From Hydrangea macrophylla (Eukaryota > Streptophyta > Magnoliopsida > Cornales > Hydrangeaceae), in NCBI GenBank assembly GCA_033977485.1, contig CM066988.1:75569169-75633168 (forward strand): DNA of 64,000 bases. The letters are read 5' to 3'. Below the pieces are notes generated by a model, which was given only the letters and a program-made list of their open reading frames with translations, ran no database searches and was not told the origin of the DNA. Below, piece by piece: positions 11,126 to 22,744 of this stretch. Positions within the stretch are counted from its first letter, which is position 1; the number at the start of each line of letters is the position of its first letter. The translations under genes and the position numbers were made by a program.

Positions 11126-11389
11126 AGACCAAGATGTAGTTCGGGCACGGGGTTAAACATACACAAGCGCAAATAGTCATACGGATGAATGCACCTATCT
11201 TATCGTGATGCACGTGCTCAAGCAATCTCGTGCTCCATATAATGTCTCAGCAATATATTATTCTTTCTTAGTATCAAAAATGCACCCTATGCCATTCTAA
11301 TTATGATGTCATTCTATTTTGGGAAAGTCACAACCGTCATAGATGCGCTTCCTATGCTTAATTCCCCGACATTCTTCAAGAGTCATCTA

Positions 11390-11960
11390 ATCGACTAGAT
11401 GGCGCTTCGCGCCTTATACCTTGGTGTCAAATCAGGAACCACGCTTTTTGAAAAGACTGAGATGCGCTTCACGCCTTATACTCCAGTGTCTTTCAAAGAT
11501 CATCTGATCGACTGAGATGCGCTTCGCGCCTTATACTCCGGTGTCGAATCAAGAAGCACGCTGAAAGACTGAGATGCGCTTCGCGCCTTATACTCCGGTG
11601 TCGAATCAGGAACCACGTTAAAAGACTGAGATGCGCTTCGCGCCTTATACTCTAGTGTCTTCCAAGAATCATCTGATCGACTGAGATGCGCTTTGCGCCT
11701 TATACTCCGGTGTTGAATCAGGTAGTACGCTGAAAGACTGAGATGCGTTTCGCGCCTTATACTCCGGTGTCTTCCAAGAATCATCTGATCGACTGAGATG
11801 CGCTTCGCGCCTTATACTCCAGTGTCGAGTCAGGAAGCACGCTGAAAGACTGAGATGCGCTTCGCGCCTTATACTCCAGTGTCTTTCAAAGATCATCTGA
11901 TCGACTGAGATGCGCTTCGCACCTTATACTCCGGTGTCGAGTGAGTTTGCTCTAAAAAAT
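11390..11960. repeat. Tandem array, about 56-bp unit, about 10 copies
   Basis: Units share GAGATGCGCTTCGCGCCTTA and then TACTCCGGTGTC. Tails alternate between a CGAATCAGGAACCACGCTGAAA type and a CTTCCAAGAATCATCTGATCGA type, suggesting a higher-order two-unit repeat. Repeat starts are near 11460, 11515, 11571, 11627, 11684, 11740, 11796, 11851 and 11907. Open frames here are by-products of the repeat. Confidence 0.9.
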
Positions 11961-12040
11961 CCGCAGCCCTTCGGCCCCGTCGGATAAGTTTTCTCACAAT
12001 GATCCGCAGCCCTTCGGCCCTGTCGGATATGTTTGCTCTG
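11955..12040. repeat. Two copies of a 50-bp unit
   Basis: GATCCGCAGCCCTTCGGCCC (with minor variation) followed by CGTCGGATA occurs twice (about 11960 and 12002). It joins the 56-bp array to the GAGTC array. Confidence 0.75.
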
Positions 12041-12054
12041 AATTCTTTTCAATT

Positions 12055-14660
12055 TTCAAAATCGGGAGTCAAACAGACTCAAATCAATTGATTTTCAAAA
12101 CGGGAGTCCGACAGACTCAAATTATTTCAAATTTCAAAATCCGGAGTTAGCCGAACTAAAAAAGAATTTCTATTTCCAAAGTTGGGAGTCAACCAGACTT
12201 TACTCAATTTAATTTCCAAATTTGGAGTCAGTCAGACTTGAATCAGTTCAATTACAAAAATCCGGAGCCATTCAGACTTAATTCGATTTTCTCAAATCGA
12301 GAGTCCATTAGACTCAACAAATTCCCTTCTTAGTCAAACAAATTTCATTCCATTTACTTTCAAAAATTCAGAGTCTAGTACATTAGACTCAAATTATTTC
12401 AAATTTCTAAATTGGGAGTCCGGTGGGCTTAAATTATTTCAAATATTTAAAGTCGGGGGTCCAATGGACTCAGATCTACTTCAATTTCCAAAATCAAGAA
12501 TCAGTTAGACTCAATTTAATTCAATTTTCCAAAATTGGTAGTCAATCGAGCTTAATAATAATAATAATTTTTTTTCAAATTTCGATCAGGAGTCAGCCAG
12601 ACTCAAATAAATTCAATTTCACCAAGTTCGGAGTCAATTTGACTCAAATCGAATTCAAATTCAAATCCTAAATTAGGAGTCAATCAGACTTGATTCAATT
12701 CCTATTTTGCAAAATCGGAAAAAACCAGGAGTCAATCGGGCTCAAAGAAATTTAAATTCACAAAACTGGACTTACAGAATTTCTATTTCACAAAAGAATT
12801 TTTACAAAATTGGGGGTCAATCGAACTCAAAGAATTTCTATTTCACAAGATTGGGAGTCAACCAGACTCAAAAGAATTTCTAATTCCCAAAGACATGAGC
12901 CAATTAGACTCAAAAGAATTCCCAATCCAAATCATGAGTCAATCATACTCAAAAGAATTTCTAATTCCAAAATCAGAGTCAAACTGACTCAAAATAATTT
13001 CAAATTTCTAGAATAAGAGTCAATTGGACTCTAATCGGATTCTATTTCACAACACTGAGAGCTAATCAGACTCAATTCAATTCAAAAACTCTAAAATCTG
13101 GAGTCAATCAGACTCAAATGAATCTTTCTAGAATTAGGAGTCAATCAAACTCAATTCAATTCAATTTCTAAGCTCAGGTGCTAAGTTAGACTTCCATGAA
13201 TCAGGAGTCAATCAGATTCAGCTTAATTTAACATTGAAATCTGGCGATAGTTAGATCCATTTTAGCCTAAACTTTCGAAAGTTCGGAGTCGGTCAAAATT
13301 CAGAGTTAAACAGACTCACATAATTTCAAATTTCTAAAACTAGGAGTCAATTTGAATCAAGATTTTAATGTCACAAAAACAATCGGAGTCAATTTGACTC
13401 CTTTCTGTCATCAAGATCCTATCTTTTGGTTAAATTCATGATTGAACACCACAACATTTCATATGTTGCTATGTTTTCCTCTTAAGCCTTTCAAAAATTG
13501 ATTCTCCTCACTCTTTCTTGCAGATCTGTTCCTATGGCTAGTGGTTCAGGCTCCCTAAATCTCATATTTTACATCAATGAAGGCACTTGGACTCAATAAT
13601 CAAATTCATTCAACTTTCTGACAAAAGGAGTAACGCAGACTCAAAATTCAAAAGGAGTCACGTGGACCCAAAAATTCAACTTTCTTACACAAGGAGTTAT
13701 GCGGACTCAAGAATTCAATTTCTGACAAAAGGAGTGACGGAGACTTTAAAAAATTCAAAGGGAGTCACATGGACTCAAAACTTCAATTTTCTGACAGAGG
13801 CAGTCACGATTGAAAAATTTTACAAGACAAAAGTAGTCATGCGGACTCAAAAATTCAATTTTCTTACACAAGTACTCAAAAATTCACATTTAAAAACAAA
13901 AGAGTCATTCGGATCCATGGACTCGCATTTCCACAACAAAGGAGTCATTCGGACTCGAAAAATTTGCATTTTACATCAACGGAGTCGCTCGGACTCAACG
14001 AAATTCACGGAGTCACACGGACTCAAAGAATTTCTTATTTCAAAATCGGGGGTTAGCATTTCAAATTTTCTTAATCAGAATCAATTTTGACTCAACAAGA
14101 ATCTCAAATCTTAAAATTGGAGTCAAATCGCCTCAACAAAAATTCCAATTTTCAAAATCAGGAGTCGTGCAGACTAAAAACATTATTTCATATAATCGGA
14201 GTCATGCGAACTCAAAGCTTATATTTCATACTAACGGAGCCAAGTGGATTCAAGAATTCATATTTCACGTAGACTCAAAAATTCATACGCAGACTCAAAA
14301 TTTCATATTTCACAAAGACGGGGTCACGCGGACTTGAAATTTCATTTCTTTATTCGAACAAAGTCATACAGACTCAACCAATTCACTTTTTACACAAAAA
14401 GAGTCATACAGACCCAACAAACTTTACTTTTATACAAATGGAGTCCACAGACTCAAAGAATTGATTTTACAAAAATAGGGAGTCCACGGACTCAAAGAAT
14501 TGATTTTACAAAAATGGGGAGTCCTCGGACTCAAAGAATTGATTTTACAAAAACGGGGAGTCCACGGACTCAAAGAATTGATTTTACAAAAACGGGGAGT
14601 CCACGGACTCAAAGAATTGATTTTACAAAAACGGGGAGTCCTTGGACTCAAAGAATTTGA
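12055..14660. repeat. Long GAGTC...GACTC inverted-repeat array
   Basis: Dozens of diverged units of about 40-55 bp each contain GGAGTC, then 3-8 bases, then AGACTCAA or GGACTCAA, followed by an A/T-rich spacer such as AATTTCAAAATC. GAGTC and GACTC are reverse complements, so most units can form a 5-7 bp hairpin. The right end (14440-14660) is a homogeneous 39-bp sub-array. Open frames over this region (for example 12423-12671, 13587-14090, 14244-14660) are repeat-encoded. Confidence 0.9.
14440..14660. repeat. Homogeneous 39-bp tandem sub-array
   Basis: Exact 39-bp spacing (GGGG at 14516, 14555, 14594, 14633) with core GGGGAGTCCACGGACTCAAA. The core GAGTCCACGGACTC is nearly a perfect palindrome. 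Because 39 is a multiple of three, frames stay open on both strands and give a repeating 13-residue peptide. I read it as recent amplification of one unit of the larger array. Confidence 0.92.
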
Positions 14661-16320
14661 ACGGAGCTGACGGGGGTTGTGCTGCCTTAGTAGTTTCTTA
14701 AAAGCATGATTTCTGCGCTTGCAGACCATTTGGAAGAAACGTAATGGTTGTGTTAAAAGAGGGAAGTCACCTTTGCCCCTAGTCTTGGACCATTCTCATA
14801 TTTCCACTTTTAGCATTGTGTCGTGATAGTGTTTTAAACTCCTGCTTGCATTGCTCGTGGGATGCTTATGAAGACTTTTCAAATCTTTATTCATCATCTT
14901 AAACCTACACATTTGAGATCATTACTGACTTATCAAGGGAGGACAGACCTGACATAGCCAGTTATACAAGACGACTGACTCAAATTCTGTATTATTATGA
15001 ATCAACGTGCTTTCAATGTGAATGATGTATCATCTCACCTTTCATTTATTCATCATCTTACGAATGGTAGTGCTTTGCTGATAAATCTAAACTTTGAAAA
15101 CTTCCCCTTTTTGATTTAGCAAATTCTTTGCCCATCTAGAATATGCTTCGAATTAGTGCTTTAGCTTATAGAATGAAAGGCACTCTATTTCAATCTTTCA
15201 AAACAAAACTCAATTACTTGAGATCTTGCCACTGTCATAGAAGGTTTTTGGCAGACAAAGTTTGCCCCTAGTCTTAAGGGCAAATAGGCTCATCCAAGGG
15301 TTTCGAGAACATGACGGTACAGGATGCCTGCAGTGCATTTACTCGCAACCTAGAGGTAATCATCAAGATTATGGTGGGCTAAAGCGGGAAACCCAATGCT
15401 GATGGGAAAACTTTGTTTGCCCCTGGTTTGGCAATAGATATATGGCTCCAGGAAAACACAAGTTTGCCCCTAGTCTGAACGAAGGAAACCAAAGGTGCAA
15501 AGGGTGATGCTTTTGGTTTAGGAGTGGTTATAGACCGAGAACCTTGGAAAGTTCGCCTACTTATCCCCAAGTGGGAATCAGGTCCAAAGTAGTTCGGCTA
15601 AGGCTTGAAAGAGAAATATCACGTGGTGCAACAGTGTTTGTGACCGAACCGCACTGGCTGCCTACGTATCCCCAAGTAGGAATCAGGTCAAAACGTAGTT
15701 CATCGATTCTGGAGGTCTTGAAGGAATAAGGCTTCAAGAATTTGTGGGCTTTTCAAGCCATGTTTTCATTTGGGTCCAATGAGTGCTCTTTCTGAAATGG
15801 GTTGCTTGTGGTAGCCTTTGAACAGGAATATGAACTACTTCTCCCTTTTTTCATTTTTTTTCTTCTTTTCCTCTTTTATTCCTTCTTTTTTTTTTCTTTT
15901 TTGTTTTGTGGCGGTTGATTCTTTTCGCCTTATCACTAGCCAATCAATCTTTACAACTCTCATAATATATCGTGTTTTAATCATACTCTGTTATACTCAC
16001 AAAGTAATATCAGTCCTCCAAATCACTCTTTATCTTTCTCAAAGATATTTCTGCATTGTTTTAGGCCCACTTATCACTTATCCATTGAGTCTCTCACAAA
16101 AATTTAATTGATACGTTCAAATCTCTCTTTTCATTTCCAATTTCTTTTCTTTGTTGAGAACAACACAAAGCCTTGGGATAATTCATGTACCAATGATGTA
16201 CTTTGAAGTGCTCAAGAATTCTCAATCTTATTTATTCTCTGCTTTTTCCTTTCTTTTCTCTACCTCACTATCTCTTATTCTCTCTATGATTTTGACTGGC
16301 TAGGATTAGGATTTTGAAAT
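14661..16320 (-). other. Inner element interior, non-coding
   Basis: Contains repeated TTTGCCCCTAGTCTT-type words (about 14772, 15261, 15465), the TACGTAGGCAGC motif block near 15560 and 15660, and T-rich tracts at 15840-15905. No protein motif found on either strand. Confidence 0.6.
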
Positions 16321-16338
16321 CAACACGCATCTTGTTTT

Positions 16339-16500
16339 TGCTCTAACTTTTGCCTAGGCGCCCTTTCGGGTTTTCATCCTAGCGAGCTCCTTTTTTTTTT
16401 TTTTTCTTTTTTCTTCTTCTTTTTTTGTGCTCTAACTTTTGCCTAGGCGCCCTTTCGGGTTTTCATCCTAGCGAGCTTTTTTTTTTTTTTTTTTTTTCTT
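16339..16500. repeat. 90-bp tandem duplication with poly-T
   Basis: GCTCTAACTTTTGCCTAGGC followed by GCCCTTTCGGGTTTTCATCC, TAGCGAGCT and a T run occurs at about 16339 and again at about 16429. The poly-T tails vary in length. Confidence 0.85.
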
Positions 16501-18481
16501 TTCTCTTGGAAGAAGAAGTTCAAAAATGTCTGGCTACCATCAAGGACCAAGTTTATGGCTTTAGACTGGTTGGGCTCATCTTTGAGGCTGGGTATTTGAG
16601 AAAAGGGGATGGTGGGCAAGCTTCAAGTTCCAATTTTGTCTTTTCAAGATTGAGCAAGAGCATCTTTAAATTCTTAAAGTAAAGCTAATCAATTCTCTAC
16701 TCCTTCTTGGTTTTGGTACAAAATTTGCATTGATCACTTGGGGATCCTTTTCAATGCGAAGATTTATTAACAAAGTATTTTCCATGATCGTTTGAAAAAG
16801 TGACTTTTTTTTTTTTTTTTGTTTATTTTGTTTTGGGCTTAATGATCCATACATTCATGACTTAGCACACTAAATGAGATTTTATTCAACTAGTAGGGAA
16901 TGAGGATTACATCACTCGACTCGATAAACTCGACAAAGACTTGCAAACAAGCTTGATAATAGACTGACCAGAAGACTCGACTGGACTTGACATTTGACTC
17001 CAGCCTAACATAAATCGACTACCAGACTTGACTTGGTCTCAATTGGAGTGTCACAGATAATTTTTAATTTATTGAATTTCCAAGAGCATCCACATTTACT
17101 TCAGCAGTAGTAGTTCCAAACACTATCACCTCACTGGCATCATTTGAACCTTTGGGTTTGCCACCCGTGTTTGCGGTAACATTATCCGTCCCTATGGCCA
17201 ATTTCTCAGTTAATTGGCCCTTCTTCGAATCGTTAGGCTCCACAAGCTAATCAACCTCAACATAACCCTTTTCGTTATCTTCTCTCTTCTAACTATTCTC
17301 ATGCTTGAATTGCTAGCCCAAACTGTTCTGGGTTTGATGCTATCTCACCTACAGTCATGTTACATTCTTAACCAATTTTGATTGATATTCAAAAGAATTC
17401 TTATTTTTTTTATTACTTTTCACATTTTCTTTTGCAAATGCTTAGTGAAATGTTCATGGATGATTCATATGTCACACGCATGCAATGCATGTGTGTGTGT
17501 GTGTGCCTATTCTATATGACAAAGAAACGAAAAATCTAATCCTAACACATAAGCACATAAGCACATAAAATCATCATTCATGTCAAGTGCGCTAATTTCT
17601 CCTCTCATTGTGATCACACTACCCTCTCGAAAAATTTTCAAAATTCATTTGAAAAGCATTTTTTGGATGGTAAAAAGGTTTTTGAAAGCAATGCTTGAGA
17701 ATGCTTTTGAGGGTGTTAAACATTCTTTTATAAAAAAATCATTCTTCCCAAAATAATTTCATGGATTTTTGAATTTATTTCTTTTGAAGATGATCAAGTG
17801 AAAATACGCCTTAACAAAGGTTAGTTTGGGAACTTTAATATGAAAGGAGAAAGAAAGATTTTTTTGGAAGGGTGAATGAAAACCTTGGAAAAAGAAATTC
17901 ATAGGGTAGGGGGATCACATGACTGGATTATCACCGTACTTTCCATGAATTTGGATACATACAAGGTCAATGATGCTTAGCTAAACATGATATAAGAAGT
18001 ATAATCTTATAATCAAGGTTCGGCATGTTCTCCAAATGTCGCAGAACATGAGGAAAAATTACTAAAAGGTGATTAAAAGATTATACATCTTTCATCAAGC
18101 AAGTATCGTCATCATCTCAAGTAATCCCCTCTGGGCATACAAAACTTCCTAGCACATAATCCTAATCAAGAATTGATTTTCTAAGATTGAAAGGTTCTAT
18201 AGAAACTACTATGCAAAAGTTGGGTTTTGGTCAAATAAGGGACCCTTGACACACATCCGATAGGATGCTTAATATACCAAATCATGGTACGAGATCAAGG
18301 GTGATCACACAGTCCCATGGTGACTTGACCGACCGGGTTGCCCCGAGCCTCCAAGGTCATAGTTCCGTGCAATCGACTGGATGGACATGCAAGTGAAATG
18401 CAACAGGCACACAAAGATTAATTAATTCGATTAAAAGGATATTTTCGAGTCTAATCCTCAAGTGAACCCAAAATCAGAATT
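16501..18481 (-). other. Inner element interior, non-coding
   Basis: AT-rich, with no gag-like or pol-like motif on either strand. Contains a short (GT)n at 17490-17503 and long T/A tracts. Confidence 0.5.
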
Positions 18482-18531
18482 CTGGTCTGCAAAACCAGAG
18501 ATTCTGGGTTCGATCTCCAGCAGAGTCGCCA
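18482..18531 (+). other. PBS region with tRNA-like 3' half
   Basis: The 18-nt PBS is the minus-strand TGGCGACTCTGCTGGAGA (18514-18531), three bases from the LTR. The plus strand from 18482 has full tRNA 3' geometry: stem CTGGT, 7-nt loop CTGCAAA, stem ACCAG; 5-nt variable region AGATT; stem CTGGG, loop TTCGATC, stem TCCAG; then CAGAGTC, G and CCA. The loop places GCA at the anticodon position. No matching 5' half (acceptor, D-arm) lies upstream, so it is not a tRNA gene. Confidence 0.75.
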
Positions 18532-18534
18532 GAT

Positions 18535-21152
18535 TGTGGATATCGCAGTTTTCTTACCCACAGCTTTTATTTTAAAACTCCTTTAAATTTCAGAACAAAT
18601 GAGTCGCCACTTAATTTTTTAGGAAAATTAAGAAACCATTTAGAAAGCAAACTGATCTTTTGCGAAACCAAAGACAATCTGGGTCCGGAGATTATGGAAT
18701 GAAAGGGGAAGGAGCCCGGCGGACTAAAACACCCCCTTTCATCCTATCTCGCGATAGGCCTCTACTCATCATCCTTTTTAATCGAATTATTGATCTAAGC
18801 ATGCCCTCAACTAATACATATATATAAATAATACATTACACAAGCATGTTGAAAAGGGTGCAAAATTGCTAATCGACAAAATATCATTCATAAGCCACAT
18901 AGTTCAAATAGCAAGCATGATGATGTGCAAATAGGGAACTAGGAAACTTACTCGGGATCCAGCTGCGAATTTAAACATGTAATGCATACATATAAAATGA
19001 ACCTAAGAAAAGGTCTCTAATGCATGTAAACACATAAGGCAAGACCTAGTCTAAGGTGTCGCGCATGGAGTCGAAAATCAAGGAAATCAACAAATGAAAT
19101 AAACTAGAGAAGAGATGAGAAATTATACCTCAAATACGCTACAAAACAAAGATTAGTCCACATGCTTCACATAATAATATGATATCAAACAATAAATCAT
19201 GATTCCCTAGCTTAGATCTATCAAGCATGAAATCCAACTTTATTCAAATAGCTAGTTCTAATCATAAGCATTAATGTACATGAATGAATGAATGTGAACA
19301 AGAATAAGACGTGGATTTATTCACTAATTTTGGTCACTTAGCCTCTAGATTTAAGCTAAATTATCATTATTCAAAGTATGATTTGGGTCCCAAGACATTA
19401 GGAGACCACTTGAGTTGAAATAAAAAAGATTAGACAAAAACAGTAGCAGTTTTTTATGAATTATAGAGAGCAGACCAGATCTTAAAAAATAGAAACACCA
19501 TACTTCCAACGGTTGGATCTTAATGCTTTTTGGATATAATATGTCTCTGTGAGTCTAGTTTATAACCCAAAAAGAAAATCAAGGTTTGAACGGTTAGATC
19601 TCCAGGAATATGGAAAACACTAGACATCACTCAGGAATTTGCAACTCTCTGTCCAGAGACCTTGTACGATTTTCTAAAAATAGCAAAAGGATGAGAAACA
19701 CTTAGATCTTTTTAGGGAATCTTCCTAACACATTAAGGTACCTAGAAAAAATTATTAGAAACCCCGAAAACTCAATTAAGATTCTGAAATCTCAAGATAA
19801 TGAATCCAAACCATAGAGATGGCCTTGGACTCAAAACTACTTTCTCCTACCATTTGATGGTCATTGGAGATGAAGATATAACTAATACCCATGAGTCTCA
19901 AAGGAATATTGAAAGGATTCCATGAAACATCAAGCTAGAGGACCCAAATCATAAATGTTGATTTGGATCCATCTATTTGCTTATGAAGTGATGATCAAAC
20001 TTTGACTCCCATGTGAAGTATAAGCTTACATGAGATTCAAAACATCAAACTCAAGAGTTTTTAAGAGAGATATTTGAAGATCTCCAAGAATCTCAAAAGA
20101 AAAACATAAACAAAAAAAAATAGAAGAAGGATCAAAGAACTAAGAAGCAAGGACTTCCAAGTTTACTTAACAAAACTCTAAAATTTAATCAAGAAAAACT
20201 AAATGACTTAAGGATTAGAAGCTAAAAAAGAAAGAAACACAATTAAGATTAGAGGGTCACCTCCAAGACTATCCTCAAATTTCTATATTTTGAAGATCTT
20301 CCAAGTTCTTCTTCAAGCTCTCCAAAACTCTCTATCTCTCTCTAATATGTGTTGTTGTAATGGTAATGATCTCTTGTGTGTATTGAATTTTTTGTTGTGT
20401 ATTTTGGTCTATCTCTCCCAAGGAAGATCCTCCTTCTTTGATAGACAACATTATCAAGTATTTTTAGTAAATTCGGAGTAAAAGATAGGTGTAAATGTCT
20501 CATTTGGTGGTACAATACGTACTTCCTGAAAATAGACAGACTGCTGTACAAGGCGGCAGTCAAAAATCTCTTGCGGCAGTCAGTGGATGCCGCGGCGGCA
20601 CTGCGTGAAAGCCGCGGCGACATTCCATGACTCCCGCGCGGCTCTCAGTAAGTGCCGCGCCAAATTATTGATTGCCGCATTTTTGTCAACCTTACTTTAT
20701 CAGTTTTTTGTTTTTATCCGCATACATATACGTATTGTACCACAAAATACGGACTTTAAAAATCAAACGGCAGTCAGAAAATATTGGCGGCACTCAGTAA
20801 ATGCCGGGCCGGCATTCTGTGACTGCCGTTCGGCACTCACCGAATGCCGTTCGGCACTCACTGAGTGCCGTAAAATACTTCCGTGTGCCGGTTTTTGTTG
20901 AACTTCCCATTTTAGGTCTTTTCTTTCCTCCTTTTTCTTAAAGAAATTTATTTTCGAAGATTTTTTCCAAAAGTGATGTCTTATACCTGAATTCTCCTAA
21001 ATACCTGGTGTTTCATTCTGTGAAAATTTACCGCGTTTGGAGAACTTTCTGAAGAGCTTAGAACATTTCGAATCTTTCGGTCCTTGTCATCATCGGATAT
21101 GGAGGTGATACTCTCCTTAATTCGACGTTTGGTCAAAATCGGGGTGTCTACA
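18535..21152 (-). repeat. Inner element 5' LTR (right copy, 2618 bp)
   Basis: Same termini as 7955-10928 but lacks about 380 bp after 19787 (ATTCTGA joined to AATCTCAAG), with a TGA at both deletion edges. It gains about 20 bp of an extra GAATGCCGTTCGGCACTCAC at about 20841-20861. As the upstream LTR on the minus strand it would drive transcription leftward. Confidence 0.9.
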
Positions 21153-21155
21153 GCT

Positions 21156-21173
21156 TGGCGCCGTCTGTGGGAA
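21156..21173 (+). other. Primer-binding site of outer element
   Basis: TGGCGCCGTCTGTGGGAA. The first two bases fall in the GCTTG target duplication, so in the pre-insertion element this site lay three bases after the 5' LTR. The inner element therefore split the outer PBS from its LTR. Confidence 0.8.
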
Positions 21174-21214
21174 GTGACAAGTCTTCTCATCAACAAATCT
21201 CTTGGCTGATAGCC

Positions 21215-22653
21215 ATGCCACCGAAGAAGATCGAGAAGATTGCATAGCAGGCCAACTGAGATGTTCCGTCGGCCCCGGCGCCAGCTACGGTAGCCATGAC
21301 ATCTGAGCAGATCAGCGCGACACTTACACAACTCTTGGAGGGCCAGCGTTAAATTCAGTAACAGATCGAAGCCCTGCTGGCCCAGCAAAGTAGTCCTCTA
21401 GTGGCTGGGAAACGACCCAGGAACGTTGCGCACGGTCGGGAACCGATCTTGACCAGACAATGTGCCCGAGCCTATCCGTTCTGCATTGAGGATGCCAGAG
21501 ACATCAACAGTAGGCGTACTGCCCGAGAGGAAAGGCAGGGTCATATGGCCCGGGAATCAGTCCAAGGTAACTCGGTCGAGATCTGAATTGTCCCAAGGCG
21601 AACGATTACCTGGAGTCATAGCCGAGCCCGATCCTAGAGGACTGCACACCGCCATGAAGAAGAAGCCTTTTCTACCGACCCGGCTAACCCCTCGGATACC
21701 GGTCGGGAAGGAGTGGAAGCCCGAATCAAAGACTTGCAGAAGCAGGTTGATGGAGTGGCCAAAAAGCTTGGTCAAAATCATGCTCAAAATCAAGCCAATA
21801 TCGAGACAGAGTCACCTTTCTCCAGCCAGATCACGAGATTCTCCATCCCGCGCAAATTCAAGCAGTCTCGCCTGGATTCATACAATGGCTCGGGGAGCCC
21901 GATCGACCATATCCAGACCTACAGGGCTCGGATTGCCCTGGCCACCCAAGCGGACGAGCTGTACTGCCTGGCCTTCCCCAGCACTTTGAAAGGCCCGACC
22001 ACCCAATGGTTCTACTCCTTAAAACCCCGATCGGTACGTAGTTTTAGGTAACACAGCAAGCAGTTCATCAACCAGTTCGCCGATATGCATGAACGGCCAA
22101 AGCCTGGCATGTGGCTACTACGGTTAGACAACGGAATAATAAGTCCCTCAAGGAGTTCACCGACCGGTTCAACCAACAGAAGCTGCAAATCAGCAATCTG
22201 AACGAGACAGTCACATTCATAGCCTTCTGCTCGGGAGTTCAACACATCAAGTGCGCCGCGTCGTTCCACAAAAATCGACCGAAAACTTTGGTTGAGCTCT
22301 GTGAGAGGATTGGAAGATACATCGACACTGAAGAATTTCTAAAAACCAAAGACCCCGGGCAAATGGACGACGAGCCTTCCAGTAGTAAGCGGAAGCGAGA
22401 ACAGCCTGGGAAGAGCAACGCAAAGAAACTCGACAGCTCTGGCTATTCTCTCAATTCACAATGGTCTGGATCTGATGGCCCCGACCCAACCTCTAGTTCA
22501 GAGCAGTCCGGGTCAGACAGCCCCAACCGGACCTCTAACTCACAACAGGCAGGGTTCGACAGTCCTGACCCGACCTCCAGTTCACATCGGTCAGGATCAA
22601 GCAGTTCCGACTTTGCCTCCAGCATAGAGAAATCAGGAGCCCGACGATCTTGA
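21215..22653 (+). pseudogene. Broken Gypsy gag
   Basis: The reading frame starts with ATG at 21215 (MPPKKIEKIA) and is interrupted by several in-frame stops (TAG, TGA and two TAA before 21370; TGA at 21584; TAG near 21641; TAA at 22049). A frameshift then lies between about 22051 and 22110. The block at 21810-22035 (RKFKQSRLDSYNGSGSPIDH, then TYRARIALATQADELYCLAF, LKGPTTQWFYSLKP) and the block from 22150 (LKEFTDRFNQQKLQISNLNE, TLVELCERIGRYID) match the Retrotrans_gag domain of plant Gypsy elements, the capsid protein. The tail is a Ser/Asp/Pro minisatellite (22455-22620). No CCHC knuckle or protease follows. Several stops look like CAG/CAA/CGA changed by C-to-T. Confidence 0.88.
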
Positions 22654-22744
22654 TCCGACCCCCTGCCTCCATCATTCTAGATGTGTCCGACTACAGTGGT
22701 ACTTGCTTGATCACCACATGAGGCTCCACTGATTGTCAGAGAGC

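Larger units (their letters stand above)
7955..21152 (-). mobile_element. Inner non-coding LTR element (LARD-like), minus strand
   Basis: This 13.2-kb element is flanked by the target duplication GCTTG (7950-7954 and 21153-21157). Read on the minus strand it has LTRs starting TGTAGACACCCC and ending ATATCCACA: the 5' LTR is plus 18535-21152 and the 3' LTR is plus 7955-10928. A PBS sits 3 nt inside the 5' LTR (18514-18531) and a PPT abuts the 3' LTR (10929-10942), which fixes the orientation. The 7.6-kb interior has no gag or pol that I can detect; it is mostly tandem arrays and poly-T/A tracts, so it looks like a large retrotransposon derivative mobilised in trans. LTR copies differ by only a few per cent over the stretches I compared, younger than the outer element. 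Confidence 0.92.

Noticed and set aside
11500..11896. Minus-strand frames with repeating EYKARSASQSF-type peptide
   Set aside because: Direct translation of the 56-bp tandem array; no start context or family match.
12423..14660. Several open frames with a repeating T-Q-R-I/K-type peptide
   Set aside because: They exist only because repeat units lack stops; frames occur on both strands and no protein motif is present.
14430..14729. Regular direct repeats resembling a CRISPR array
   Set aside because: Plant retrotransposon interior; the units are contiguous 39-bp repeats with no unique spacers and no cas genes.
18482..18531. A functional tRNA-Cys gene
   Set aside because: Only the 3' half folds like a tRNA; no D-arm or 5' acceptor strand upstream, and the position is exactly a PBS.
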